Source of the DNA: Proteinivorax hydrogeniformans
GTDB taxonomy: Bacteria; Bacillota; Proteinivoracia; Proteinivoracales; Proteinivoracaceae
Length of the DNA: 64,000 nt
Assembly (NCBI RefSeq): GCF_040515995.1
Contig: NZ_CP159485.1
Coordinates: 1,736,001-1,800,000 of the forward strand
Direction: 5' to 3'
Shown piece after piece: positions 51,239 through 59,676 of this stretch (positions are counted from its first letter, which is position 1; every line of letters begins with the position of its first letter). Below the pieces are notes generated by a model. That model was not told the origin of the DNA. It ran no database searches and was given only the letters and a program-made list of their open reading frames with translations. The position numbers and the translations under genes were made by a program.

Positions 51239-52897
51239 ATGAAGATATTAAGAAAATTTAAGATATACAGTTTAGGTGGTTTTCCGCCATGGTTAAAAAA
51301 GATACTAAAAGTGCTAGTTTGGAGCTTAGCAATTTTAGTGTCAATAAGTGTTATAACATGTGGGACGCTTCTTCTCGGGTTTGCTGACAAAGATCAAATC
51401 TACCACTTAAATGGCGCTGTAAGGTACGAAGGTGAAACAAAAGGTGGTCGCCCACACGGACAGGGCAAATTATTTAATACAAGAGGAGACGTTGTAGCGA
51501 AAGGTAGTTTTGCCGGCGGCAAGTTAGATGGTTTTGCCTCTTTATATAGCGGCTCTAGACTTCGCTATAAGGGTATGTGGTCGGAGGGCAGGCCCCACGG
51601 CTTCGGTGATGTCTTTTACTCCAATGGGTCGGTAAAATACACTGGTAGATGGTTAAACGGTCAAAAATTTGGCAAAGGATCTTTATACGATAGATACGAA
51701 AACCTACTTTTAGAAGGCAAGTTTTTCGGTAATATAATCTATGGTGCTGCTAGATGCACTGCTATAACAGAGCGCTGGCCTGGTTACGACTCTAAAGTGG
51801 AGTCAGCTGTGTTTAAACGTAGCTGGCAGCAAAACATCTACTCTGGTCATGTTAAATTTTACAAAGGTGATACATTGATCTATAACGGATTATGGAAGCA
51901 TGGGTTGCCCCATGGCAGCGCAACTATTTATAATATATCAGGCGACAAGCTTTTTGAAGGCACTTTTTTAGACGGCAACATTGTAAAGGGGAGTTTTTAC
52001 AACAGCGCTAATGAGCAATATAGCCCTAGTCTTAACAAAGCTCTTATAAAAACCGCTAACGGTAAAGCCAAGCCCGACAATTGGTATAGCCCTGCACCTA
52101 ACAAAGCAAAAAATGTCCTAACAGACATTTTAAATGTTACCGGTTATGCCTCTGAAATGAAAGAACTTGAAAATGTAATAGAGCCAGCTTCTCATGATAA
52201 AGAGTTCAAAAGTTTAATGTACCAATTTATAGAAATAAACGAAGCTGATTATGATAAAGAACTAGCGACAAAAATAATACAGGAGTTTGAAAGAATCCCT
52301 ATAAACATTTTACGTCAACTTGTACAAAAAGGAGCTAGGCATAGGTTTATCCACGGTGATATTTCAGATCAGCCGGAAGTTACAAGAAACAGGATAGTTA
52401 ACCCTGCAGGCCTAGCTTCCTATAGTAACAATCTAATGATTACCCGTATAGATACCTTTTATCCTAAAAAGACAGCCCTTCATGAAGTCGGGCATTTTGT
52501 GGACTACTTCTTAGTTCCTGGCAGCACCAAAGTCTTTGAAGCAGAAGCTGCCAATCTCTTCACCGATCCCTACTTTAGAGATGACCGAAGTGAATTTTTT
52601 GCAGACAGTTTTGCAGGGTTTTTCATAAGCAGCCGCTTAAGGTCTCCAAGATCGCTAGACCGAGCCAGAATAAAAGCAGAAGCACCAAAAACCTACACCT
52701 TTTTCAAAAAAGAGGTAAAAAGATATAACCCCCATAAGAAAAGCTATACTTCCTACGACTTTTACAGAGAAGCAATTGCAGAAGGAGTGGAAAATCCTCC
52801 AAGTCCCGAAGATATCCGCACCATTTCAGTTGAAGCTAACACATTTAAGCAAAGGTTAAAAGGCGGTTTTTATAACTTCACAGCTTTATTTAACTAA
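51239..52897 (+). CDS. Membrane-anchored MORN-repeat protein with ATLF-like zinc metallopeptidase domain
   Basis: 552-aa fusion. One membrane helix (about 21-48) is followed by MORN-type repeats over about 60-250 (YEGETKGGRPHGQGKL, YKGMWSEGRPHGFGDVFY, YTGRWLNGQKFGKGSLY, YNGLWKHGLPHGSATIY). A C-terminal domain (about 290-540) holds HEVGH (H415, E416, H419) and the downstream Glu of SEFFADSFAGFF (E452). This is the active-site pattern of anthrax-lethal-factor-like (M34/PPEP) peptidases. It would act outside the membrane, perhaps on envelope or spore-coat proteins. Good ribosome site (GGGGGAGGG). A perfect TGTCGAA lies at 51191. Monocistronic, divergent from spoIIIAA; the hairpin of the repeat behind it (stem 52937-52951/52975-52989) can serve as terminator. 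Confidence 0.85.
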   Translation: MKILRKFKIYSLGGFPPWLKKILKVLVWSLAILVSISVITCGTLLLGFADKDQIYHLNGAVRYEGETKGGRPHGQGKLFNTRGDVVAKGSFAGGKLDGFASLYSGSRLRYKGMWSEGRPHGFGDVFYSNGSVKYTGRWLNGQKFGKGSLYDRYENLLLEGKFFGNIIYGAARCTAITERWPGYDSKVESAVFKRSWQQNIYSGHVKFYKGDTLIYNGLWKHGLPHGSATIYNISGDKLFEGTFLDGNIVKGSFYNSANEQYSPSLNKALIKTANGKAKPDNWYSPAPNKAKNVLTDILNVTGYASEMKELENVIEPASHDKEFKSLMYQFIEINEADYDKELATKIIQEFERIPINILRQLVQKGARHRFIHGDISDQPEVTRNRIVNPAGLASYSNNLMITRIDTFYPKKTALHEVGHFVDYFLVPGSTKVFEAEAANLFTDPYFRDDRSEFFADSFAGFFISSRLRSPRSLDRARIKAEAPKTYTFFKKEVKRYNPHKKSYTSYDFYREAIAEGVENPPSPEDIRTISVEANTFKQRLKGGFYNFTALFN

Positions 52898-52901
52898 TCT
52901 T

Positions 52902-53028
52902 AGACTGCTTATAAGCGCCCATCTTCGTTGTTGCGAAAAACGCCCAGGGCGTACACGTATTACTTATACGCGCTCGCCCTGGGCGTTTTCCACGCTTAAA
53001 ATCTAAAGGCTTTTAAGCAGTCTGGCCA
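52902..53028 (+). repeat. Dispersed palindromic repeat, copy 1
   Basis: About 127 bp with terminal inverted repeats AGACTGCTTATAAGC / GGCTTTTAAGCAGTCT and an inner 15-bp GC-rich stem (AAAACGCCCAGGGCG / CGCCCTGGGCGTTTT). It shares the ends, the CATCTTCGTTGTTGC block and TGGCCA flank with copy 2 at 60956-61083, in opposite orientation. No ORF; resembles a MITE/REP-type element. Also a likely terminator for the preceding gene. Confidence 0.85.
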
Positions 53029-53232
53029 TTTAAGTCTTTAAAAAAAAGGGAAATCTTTGATCTTAATCCTCAACTAACGGTGCGTGTTTGACGGCATCAA
53101 TATGTGCTCAAGTTGTTCAATAACATCATTCTTTTAGTAAGGAGATGGTTTCTTATAAGCTGTCTGTTTCCAATGTATTTTCTATAGCCAACCTCTTACT
53201 TCTGTATTAAAATATGAGTAAGAGGTGATTTT
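53029..53232. other. Intergenic stretch upstream of the LtaS-like gene
   Basis: About 200 bp without a credible ORF. Apart from the repeat remnant at 53141-53166 and the ribosome site AAGAGGTGA before the next gene, I see nothing convincing; a promoter is expected here but no clear -35/-10 pair was found. Confidence 0.5.
53141..53166 (-). repeat. Remnant of the dispersed palindromic repeat
   Basis: 26 bp matching about 21 of 26 positions of the outer end of copy 2 (GAAGATGAGTGCTTATAAGC then TATCTG). Only one end is preserved, about 110 bp from copy 1. Confidence 0.5.
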
Positions 53233-55227
53233 ATGTCAAAAATTAAAACTAGAAGACGAAAACGGGCAGATAAAAAAAAGACAAAAACAATTCCCTTATA
53301 CTTATTTTTTCTCGCCTCTCTATTTTTTATGGAGATAGTGCTTCGCATAGCCACTACAGGAAATTTAATTTCTTTAGGTATTTTATTTTCTTATACTTTT
53401 GCCGCATCGCTGGCAGCTGTTTTTGCGCTGGGATGTAGCTTTTTAACTGGCAATACGAAGTATATTACAGCAAATATACTTGTTTTTATATGTGGTATAT
53501 TTTTTGCTGCTCAAATAGGCTACTTTGATACATTTACAACATTCTTCACTATCTATTCAGCGGGAAATTTTTCTCAAATTCTTGACTTTACCGACAGCAT
53601 ATACAATGCTTTTGTCAATAACCTATTGGGAATAGCAGCAATTTTCTTGCCTGTTATTTTTATCGTGATTTGGGGCAAAAATATCTTTTCCCTTAAAAGG
53701 GAGAGCAACTTTACAAAAGCTACTTATGTTGGGGCAATTATCATTTTCCACCTGCTGTCTTTGGCTGCAATCCATTCTGCCGGTCAAGGTTTGCATACAG
53801 CCCACAATCTTTATTATAACAGCAATTATCCTCTTCGCTCTGTAGACAAGCTTGGTCTGATAACCACCATGCGCTTAGATCTGCAGCGACATTTTACCAG
53901 CTGGTCACCGAGCTTACAAGTCTCAAACCCTGCCGATGGCGGCGATAATGACAAAGAAGAAGATAGCAAAGGGGATAAAAAGGGAAAAATAGAGCATAAC
54001 GTGTTAGATATTGATTTTGAAACTTTAATTGCCAACGAAGAAGATGAAAGTATACTACAGCTTCACAAATATTTTAGCAGCGCTGAACCAACCGCTAAAA
54101 ATGAATTTACCGGAAAGTATGAAGGATATAACCTCATCCTTATAACAGCCGAGTCCTACGCTCCCTATGCAGTCCATGAAGAAATTACTCCCACTCTCTA
54201 CAAGCTAGTTAACGAGGGTTATAGGTTCACTGACTTTTACGTGCCACTTTGGGATGTGAGCACCACCGATGGTGAGTATGTTGCATTAACTGGTTTAATC
54301 CCCAAAAGCGGTGTATGGAGTTTTTATCAGTCCCGGGACAATTATCTCCCATTTGTAATGGGTAACCAGCTAAAAGATTTAGGTTACAACACATCGGCAT
54401 ACCACAACTGGTCCTATGACTATTATAGAAGAGACCTATCCCACCCTAACATGGGGTATGATTACAAGGCAATCGGAAACGGGCTAGAAAATGTAGATGC
54501 CTCAATATGGCCGCCATCAGATTTAGAAATGATGGTAGAAACTATTCCCCACTATATCGATGATGAACCTTTCCATGCATATTATATGACTGTCAGTGGG
54601 CATAAAAGATATAATTGGTACAACCACATGGCCTCCAAAAATTACAACTATGTAAAGGATTTACCTTACTCCAGCCAAGGGCAGGCATATATAGCAACCC
54701 ATGTAGAGCTAGACAAAGCCTTAGAACATCTGTTAAAAGAGCTAAAAGAAGCAGGGGTAGCAGAAAATACACTTATAGCAATGAGCAGCGACCACTATCC
54801 ATACGGATTAGACCATGAAATCATCGAAGAACTCTCCGGTCATGAAGTAGACAAGCACTTTGGCATTCACAAAAGCGACTTTGTCTTATATACAAAAAAA
54901 ATGGAACCAAAGACTATTGATGAACCAACTTCAAGCTTAGATATTATACCAACACTTTCTAACCTACTAGGCCTAGAGTATGACTCCCGCCTACTTATGG
55001 GGAGAGATATATTTTCAGATTCTGACCCTCTGGTAATTTTCAGAGACCATAGCTTTATAACAAACAAAGGAAAATATAACGCCACAGAAGAGGTTTTCAC
55101 CCCAGCATCAGGTGAAAAAGTGGATCAAGAATATGTCGATAAAATACTAGCCAAAATCGAAAATAAGTTTAATGTATCTCATTTGATACTAGATCACGAC
55201 TACTATAGACATTTATTAGTCGAGTAG
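53233..55227 (+). CDS. LTA synthase family sulfatase-fold membrane protein
   Basis: 664 aa. A basic N-terminus and five membrane helices (about 19-185) are followed by an acidic linker (235-255) and an extracellular alkaline-phosphatase/sulfatase domain. Metal/active-site residues: E307 in ITAESYAP, catalytic Thr in STTDGEY (344-345), SSDHYPYG and SGH. This is the LtaS layout, normally transferring glycerol phosphate from phosphatidylglycerol to (lipo)teichoic acid; a phosphoethanolamine/other phosphoglycerol transferase is possible. ATG behind AAGAGGTGA. Monocistronic with a strong terminator. Confidence 0.9.
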   Translation: MSKIKTRRRKRADKKKTKTIPLYLFFLASLFFMEIVLRIATTGNLISLGILFSYTFAASLAAVFALGCSFLTGNTKYITANILVFICGIFFAAQIGYFDTFTTFFTIYSAGNFSQILDFTDSIYNAFVNNLLGIAAIFLPVIFIVIWGKNIFSLKRESNFTKATYVGAIIIFHLLSLAAIHSAGQGLHTAHNLYYNSNYPLRSVDKLGLITTMRLDLQRHFTSWSPSLQVSNPADGGDNDKEEDSKGDKKGKIEHNVLDIDFETLIANEEDESILQLHKYFSSAEPTAKNEFTGKYEGYNLILITAESYAPYAVHEEITPTLYKLVNEGYRFTDFYVPLWDVSTTDGEYVALTGLIPKSGVWSFYQSRDNYLPFVMGNQLKDLGYNTSAYHNWSYDYYRRDLSHPNMGYDYKAIGNGLENVDASIWPPSDLEMMVETIPHYIDDEPFHAYYMTVSGHKRYNWYNHMASKNYNYVKDLPYSSQGQAYIATHVELDKALEHLLKELKEAGVAENTLIAMSSDHYPYGLDHEIIEELSGHEVDKHFGIHKSDFVLYTKKMEPKTIDEPTSSLDIIPTLSNLLGLEYDSRLLMGRDIFSDSDPLVIFRDHSFITNKGKYNATEEVFTPASGEKVDQEYVDKILAKIENKFNVSHLILDHDYYRHLLVE

Positions 55228-55275
55228 AAAAGGCGGCTGTATAAAGGTTTCATTCCTTTATGCAGCTGCCTTTTT
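55228..55275 (+). terminator. Terminator after the LtaS-like gene
   Basis: About 20-bp stem with two mismatches/wobbles (AAAAGGC-GCTG-ATAAAGG / CCTTTAT-CAGC-GCCTTTT) followed by TTTT. Confidence 0.85.
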
Positions 55276-55342
55276 AGTTGGATAGAAAAAAAAGACATCT
55301 AAATAGCACCTAGCTTTAGGACACCGGAAAAGTAGGTTCTAT

Positions 55343-56443
55343 TTAGCTGTCTCCACCTTTTATGAGAATTGTTAAGTATAATAATAAAGGTACTGGCACA
55401 AACAATGGTAGAGATATCCAAAAGTATGGAATAACTGTATCTAAAACTAGATCTAGTCTTGGGAGTATAAAGGGCATGCTTACGCCTATAAGCACTGCAA
55501 GGGGCAAAGCAAATTCTTTAGGTGAGCCTGCTTTGAAATACTCGGAGATTATTTCTGTTGCTATGTAAAAGGTAATTAGAAATTTAAAAAAAGTTGTTCC
55601 ATAAAAAGTAGCTAGCATCAGAGAGTCTAATCTCTCTATCACGTCTCCAACTTGTAGTAGTCTTATGGTGCTAAAAGGAGGATATGTTAATGCGACAAGC
55701 GTTTCCTCGTCAAACGCTGCTGCAGAAGCTAATGATCGGACGGTTAATAATAAGGTAGCCATTAGTATTGCTAAAAAAGAGGTTTTAATAAAGTTGCTAC
55801 CTCTTTTTTTATTTTCCGTTGTAGTTCTGTAAAGAAAAGCTATTGGTAATATTTGTGCGTATGGGAAATTAAGGTTTGGAAGAGCCCCTTCAAGTACAGG
55901 CATTATACCATCTCCCATTACTGGCAAAAGCTTTGTAATTTCTAATTGAGGAATAACAAGTAAAAACAATAAGATATACATAATAAATATAAAAGGTATT
56001 ATTATTTCTAAAAGCCTTGCAATCACTTCAATCCCTTGTTTTATTGCATATACTATAGGCACTAAAAGAAAAACCGAAAAAACGTATGCTGGTGTTTCAG
56101 GCATGGTCATTTTACCAAAAAAATAAGTGTCGGATAGTATTAAACAACAAAGCAAAAAGTGAAATGCAAAATAGTAAAAGTTTACTATCCCTCCTATACA
56201 GCGTCCCCAATACTTGTTAATGACAGAGGTCATAGAACTATCTGGGTTTAGAGACATTGGAAGATAGTGTAAGAATATAACTATATACGCCATCAAGGAA
56301 GCTATTAGATTTGAGATCCACACATCTTTACCTGCTTGAAACACCCCTGGCAGGTAAATAATTGAAGCTCCACCAAGCTGTGCTATAGTTAGCAAAAAAA
56401 GTTGCCAATAAGAAACTACTTCCTTCCTCTTTACTCCCTCCAT
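55343..56443 (-). CDS. gerAB: Spore germination receptor permease subunit GerAB
   Basis: 366-aa endospore-family APC-type transporter, about ten membrane helices; the B subunit binds the amino-acid germinant in GerA-type receptors. ATG at 56443 follows GAGGAGA; length equals Bacillus GerAB (365). Unusually it is transcribed divergently from gerAA and gerAC instead of lying between them. Confidence 0.9.
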   Translation of the reverse strand: MEGVKRKEVVSYWQLFLLTIAQLGGASIIYLPGVFQAGKDVWISNLIASLMAYIVIFLHYLPMSLNPDSSMTSVINKYWGRCIGGIVNFYYFAFHFLLCCLILSDTYFFGKMTMPETPAYVFSVFLLVPIVYAIKQGIEVIARLLEIIIPFIFIMYILLFLLVIPQLEITKLLPVMGDGIMPVLEGALPNLNFPYAQILPIAFLYRTTTENKKRGSNFIKTSFLAILMATLLLTVRSLASAAAFDEETLVALTYPPFSTIRLLQVGDVIERLDSLMLATFYGTTFFKFLITFYIATEIISEYFKAGSPKEFALPLAVLIGVSMPFILPRLDLVLDTVIPYFWISLPLFVPVPLLLYLTILIKGGDS

Positions 56444-56463
56444 AATACCATTCTCCTCTTTTA

Positions 56464-56510
56464 GGTTTGTTGATATTATCACCAAAGATTGCAAATAATA
56501 TTAACAAACC
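56464..56510. promoter_or_regulatory. Long dyad spanning divergent ger promoters
   Basis: Left arm GGTTTGTTGATATTAT (56464-56479) and right arm ATAATATTAACAAACC (56495-56510) are inverted with 15 of 16 matches and a 15-nt centre. Each arm offers a sigma G-like -35 (TGATAT/TAATAT) for one direction and a -10 (AATAATA/GATAATA) for the other, about 17 nt apart, placing start sites just before the ribosome sites of gerAB and gerAA. Confidence 0.55.
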
Positions 56511-56533
56511 CAATAAAAAGGAGGGCAAATGAC

Positions 56534-58165
56534 ATTAAGAAAAATTTCTTTTCTAAATTCAAACAGTTAGTTTATAGCTTATTACCTAAAGAACCTTCCC
56601 CACCCCAAGCATTTAAAGAGCACTTTGAAAAAGGAGATACTAAAGGTGTTTTTAACTCCTTAAACAAAAACACCGCCTACCTTAACAAAACACTTTCCCA
56701 TAGCGATGATATTGTCTTTCGAACCTTTAAGATCCCTACTATTCCCCCTACCGAAGCAGCAATTGTTTTTTATGAAAGTCTTATAGATGAGCAACTTTTA
56801 GAATCCTCTGTTTTAACTCCTTTAACTTCAGGTATATCCAAAAGGACAGTCACTGACAGAACTCTTCTTGTTAACGATAAAGATCTTATAGTAGAAAGCG
56901 GAGTTACAAGTGTTAGCTTTGAGAAAAAAAATAAATTAAGTGAAACTGTTGATGAAATCCTTATGGGGCAAGGTGTTCTGTTTTTAGACAACCACAAACA
57001 TGCCATATCGATTAATCTAAATAGAGACCCGGAAAGGTCCCATGCCGAACCAAAAACAGAGAAAGTTGTAAAAGGCCCTCAGCAGGGTTTTGTCGAGGAT
57101 ATAGAAGCGAATACTAGCATATTAAGAAAGCGTATTCATTCAAAAAACCTAGTAGTCAAAAACCTTATTATAGGTACACAATCTAAGACAAGAGTAGCAG
57201 TTGCTTATATGGACAATATAGCTGATCCTAATATCGTTAAAGAGTTATTTAGTCGCCTTGAGCAGATTAAAGTAGATGCTATCATGGGTTCATCTTATAT
57301 AGAAGAGTACATAACTGATTCTCCTGGCAATATATTCCCAACCACATTGTATACAGAGCGTCCGGATAGACTACAAATGATGCTTGTGGAAGGGAGAATT
57401 GCAATTATATGCGATGGCACACCTTTTGTTGTTGTAGCTCCAGCTATAGTGTCAGATTTCTTTGTAAGTGCTAGCAATTACTACCAGCACCCCTATTTTG
57501 CGTCTTTCAGTAGATCGCTAGCATATTTAGGAGCTTTTGTATTAACATTTTTACCTTCTTTCTATATTGCAATTGTCACTTACCATCAAGAAATGATACC
57601 CACCCGCTTAGCCCTTACTATTGCCGGCACTAGGGCTGGGGTGCCTTTTCCTGCCTTTGTCGAAGCATTAATAATGGAGTTGGCCTTTGAAGGACTTCGG
57701 GAAGCAGGCGCTCAGATTCCCACTCAACTTGGTCAAGCTATCAGCATAGTAGGCGCTTTAATCATTGGTCAGGCTGCTGTAGAGGCTGGCTTGGTGTCAC
57801 CTGCAGTTGTAATCGTGGTTGCAACTACTGCAATTTTTTCTTTTACCATTCCTTTTACGAATTTTTCCTTAAGCCTGAGATTGATTCGCTTTTTTAATAT
57901 GGGTCTAGCAGCAACTTTAGGCATTTATGGCGTGATGACCGGTGCTTTAATTATTTTAATTAACCTTTTATCATTAAGATCATTGGGAGTGCCATTTATG
58001 ATGCCTTTTGCTCCAGCTAATCCTACTGCGATGAAGGATTGGTTTTTGCGGCTCCCCCAGTGGTCTATAAAACACCGTTCATCACAGATTGTCAAAGGTA
58101 ACTTAAGAAAAAAAAGCGACAGTTCAAAGCCTTCCCCACCTAAGCAAAAAGGAGATGAATCTTAA
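56534..58165 (+). CDS. gerAA: Spore germination receptor subunit GerAA
   Basis: GerA-family inner-membrane protein (about 543 aa): N-terminal cytoplasmic domains, then four or five membrane helices (about 300-470) with TRLALTIAGTRAGVPFPAFVEA and QAAVEAGLVSPAVVIVV. The start is odd. AAGGAGGG is followed by an ATG (56529) that is out of frame and meets a stop after 13 codons. The long frame has no ATG/GTG/TTG near that site; an ATT at 56534 lies 8-9 nt from it. A TTG at 56489 without ribosome site would also open the frame. One extra A in the A5 run at about 56539-56543 would join the ATG to the gene, so a frameshift or sequence error is possible. Confidence 0.85.
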   Translation: MKKNFFSKFKQLVYSLLPKEPSPPQAFKEHFEKGDTKGVFNSLNKNTAYLNKTLSHSDDIVFRTFKIPTIPPTEAAIVFYESLIDEQLLESSVLTPLTSGISKRTVTDRTLLVNDKDLIVESGVTSVSFEKKNKLSETVDEILMGQGVLFLDNHKHAISINLNRDPERSHAEPKTEKVVKGPQQGFVEDIEANTSILRKRIHSKNLVVKNLIIGTQSKTRVAVAYMDNIADPNIVKELFSRLEQIKVDAIMGSSYIEEYITDSPGNIFPTTLYTERPDRLQMMLVEGRIAIICDGTPFVVVAPAIVSDFFVSASNYYQHPYFASFSRSLAYLGAFVLTFLPSFYIAIVTYHQEMIPTRLALTIAGTRAGVPFPAFVEALIMELAFEGLREAGAQIPTQLGQAISIVGALIIGQAAVEAGLVSPAVVIVVATTAIFSFTIPFTNFSLSLRLIRFFNMGLAATLGIYGVMTGALIILINLLSLRSLGVPFMMPFAPANPTAMKDWFLRLPQWSIKHRSSQIVKGNLRKKSDSSKPSPPKQKGDES

Positions 58166-59317
58166 ATGGCTAAAAAGCTCTTGATAATAGTTATTATACT
58201 ATCCATTTTTATTACCACTTCATGCTGGAGTAGGAAGGAAATTGAAGATTTAGGGTTTATTATGGGGATGGGAATTTCCAAAACAGATGCTGGGCTTTAT
58301 TCTATAGCGGCACAACTTGCCAACCCTGAAGCAATAGCATCGGAAAACCCTGACCAAAGAGAAATCTATACTATTATAGAAGCAGAAGGTGGTACTATCT
58401 TTGACGCTCTTAGAAATCTATCGTTAGAGTCTAGTAGAAGACTTTATTTTCCCCACCTAGTTGCCCTAGTCATTGATGAAAAAATTGCTAAAAATGGCAT
58501 GTCAGAAGTGGTAGGGCTATTAGTGCAGGATGAGGAAGTTAGGCAGGGGTTTTATGTCTTTGTAAGCAAGGTAGCTCCTAAAGATATTTTAGACACTCCT
58601 AATACTATCGGATTACTACCAGCCATAGCTTTGCAGGAGTTTGCCGAGCGTCAAGGTGCGGCGTCAAAAGTTTACGTTTCTGACTTTAAAAGCACCTTAG
58701 AGGCTAGTAACAACGAAGTTATAAATTATGTAACTACATTGGTTGAACTAGAACCTCCCCCCACAGAAGGTGAGATGGAACTTTTAAAGCTTACTCAAAT
58801 AGCTGTATTCGACCACGATAGGCTTGTTGGGTACCTGGATTTAGAACAAGGCCAGGGATACAATTTTTTAACTAACAACTTTGATAACGGGCTTATCTTC
58901 TTTGAAAAAAAAACTAGTAACGATTTGTTAACTATAGAAATGCTCAAATCTAGAACCGAGGTAACTCCCCAATATAAAAATAAAGAGATAAGCTTTGAGG
59001 TTAAAGTTAAGGCCAGTGGTAATATAGCAGAAAGAACTCCACATACAACTCCTCCCCATGAACTATCTATTTTAGAAGTTGAAAGCCAGCTTAACCAAGT
59101 AATTGAAGATAAAATTTATAACGTTATTTGCGCTGCCCAAAATGAGTTTGAAGTTGATATATTTAACTTTAGCGCGTTTTTTGCTAGGAAATACCCAAAA
59201 GAATTTCAAAAATATAAAAATCAGTGGAATAGTGTTTTTGCTCAAACTGAGATATCTGTAGAAGTTGCCACAGAAGTGATCCACTCCGCTCTTAAATTAA
59301 ATGAAGGGGATGATTAA
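58166..59317 (+). CDS. gerAC: Spore germination lipoprotein GerAC
   Basis: 383-aa Ger(x)C protein: lipoprotein signal with lipobox ITTSC (C20) followed by WSRKEIEDLGF, the family hallmark, and a three-domain extracytoplasmic part. Starts one base after gerAA behind AAGGAGATG. Third subunit of the germinant receptor. Confidence 0.93.
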   Translation: MAKKLLIIVIILSIFITTSCWSRKEIEDLGFIMGMGISKTDAGLYSIAAQLANPEAIASENPDQREIYTIIEAEGGTIFDALRNLSLESSRRLYFPHLVALVIDEKIAKNGMSEVVGLLVQDEEVRQGFYVFVSKVAPKDILDTPNTIGLLPAIALQEFAERQGAASKVYVSDFKSTLEASNNEVINYVTTLVELEPPPTEGEMELLKLTQIAVFDHDRLVGYLDLEQGQGYNFLTNNFDNGLIFFEKKTSNDLLTIEMLKSRTEVTPQYKNKEISFEVKVKASGNIAERTPHTTPPHELSILEVESQLNQVIEDKIYNVICAAQNEFEVDIFNFSAFFARKYPKEFQKYKNQWNSVFAQTEISVEVATEVIHSALKLNEGDD

Positions 59318-59320
59318 ACC

Positions 59321-59536
59321 ATGGTTTATTTAGGGATTATCGCGCTAGGCTTACTACATATATTAGATATATCAAGAATACAAAACAGAACTAGAAAATC
59401 TACAGTCATATACTTAACTATCGGATTTTTTTCTCTAACTATAGGGCTAATAAATTATTATGATGTTTTTGATAAGTCACCGCTAGAAATCGGTCTAGAA
59501 AAGTTTGAGTATTATACCAACTTGCTTTTAAAGTAA
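59321..59536 (+). CDS. Small membrane protein of the ger operon (GerD-type/fourth subunit-like)
   Basis: 71 aa with two predicted membrane helices (about 3-18 and 28-47) and an amphipathic C-terminus. It starts 3 bp after gerAC, with AAGGGG about 11 nt upstream. Some GerA-type operons encode a two-helix D subunit that modulates the receptor; size and topology fit, but sequence identity cannot be judged. Confidence 0.7.
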   Translation: MVYLGIIALGLLHILDISRIQNRTRKSTVIYLTIGFFSLTIGLINYYDVFDKSPLEIGLEKFEYYTNLLLK

Positions 59537-59631
59537 ATCCTCAATCAATAAATGGCACTATGTTCAAACGTTCATTATATTTAGGGCAATCTATAACCCC
59601 CTAAAGAGGCACAGTACTGCTTTAGACACGA

Positions 59632-59664
59632 AAGGAACAGAGGTAATAGCAGCCCCTGTTCCTT
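59632..59664 (-). terminator. Terminator after gap
   Basis: 9-bp perfect stem AAGGAACAG / CTGTTCCTT with a 15-nt loop 13 bp past the gap stop. T run is short on both strands; may also end the ger operon. The preceding 95 bp (59537-59631) show nothing else. Confidence 0.55.
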
Positions 59665-59676
59665 ACTAAAATTTCA

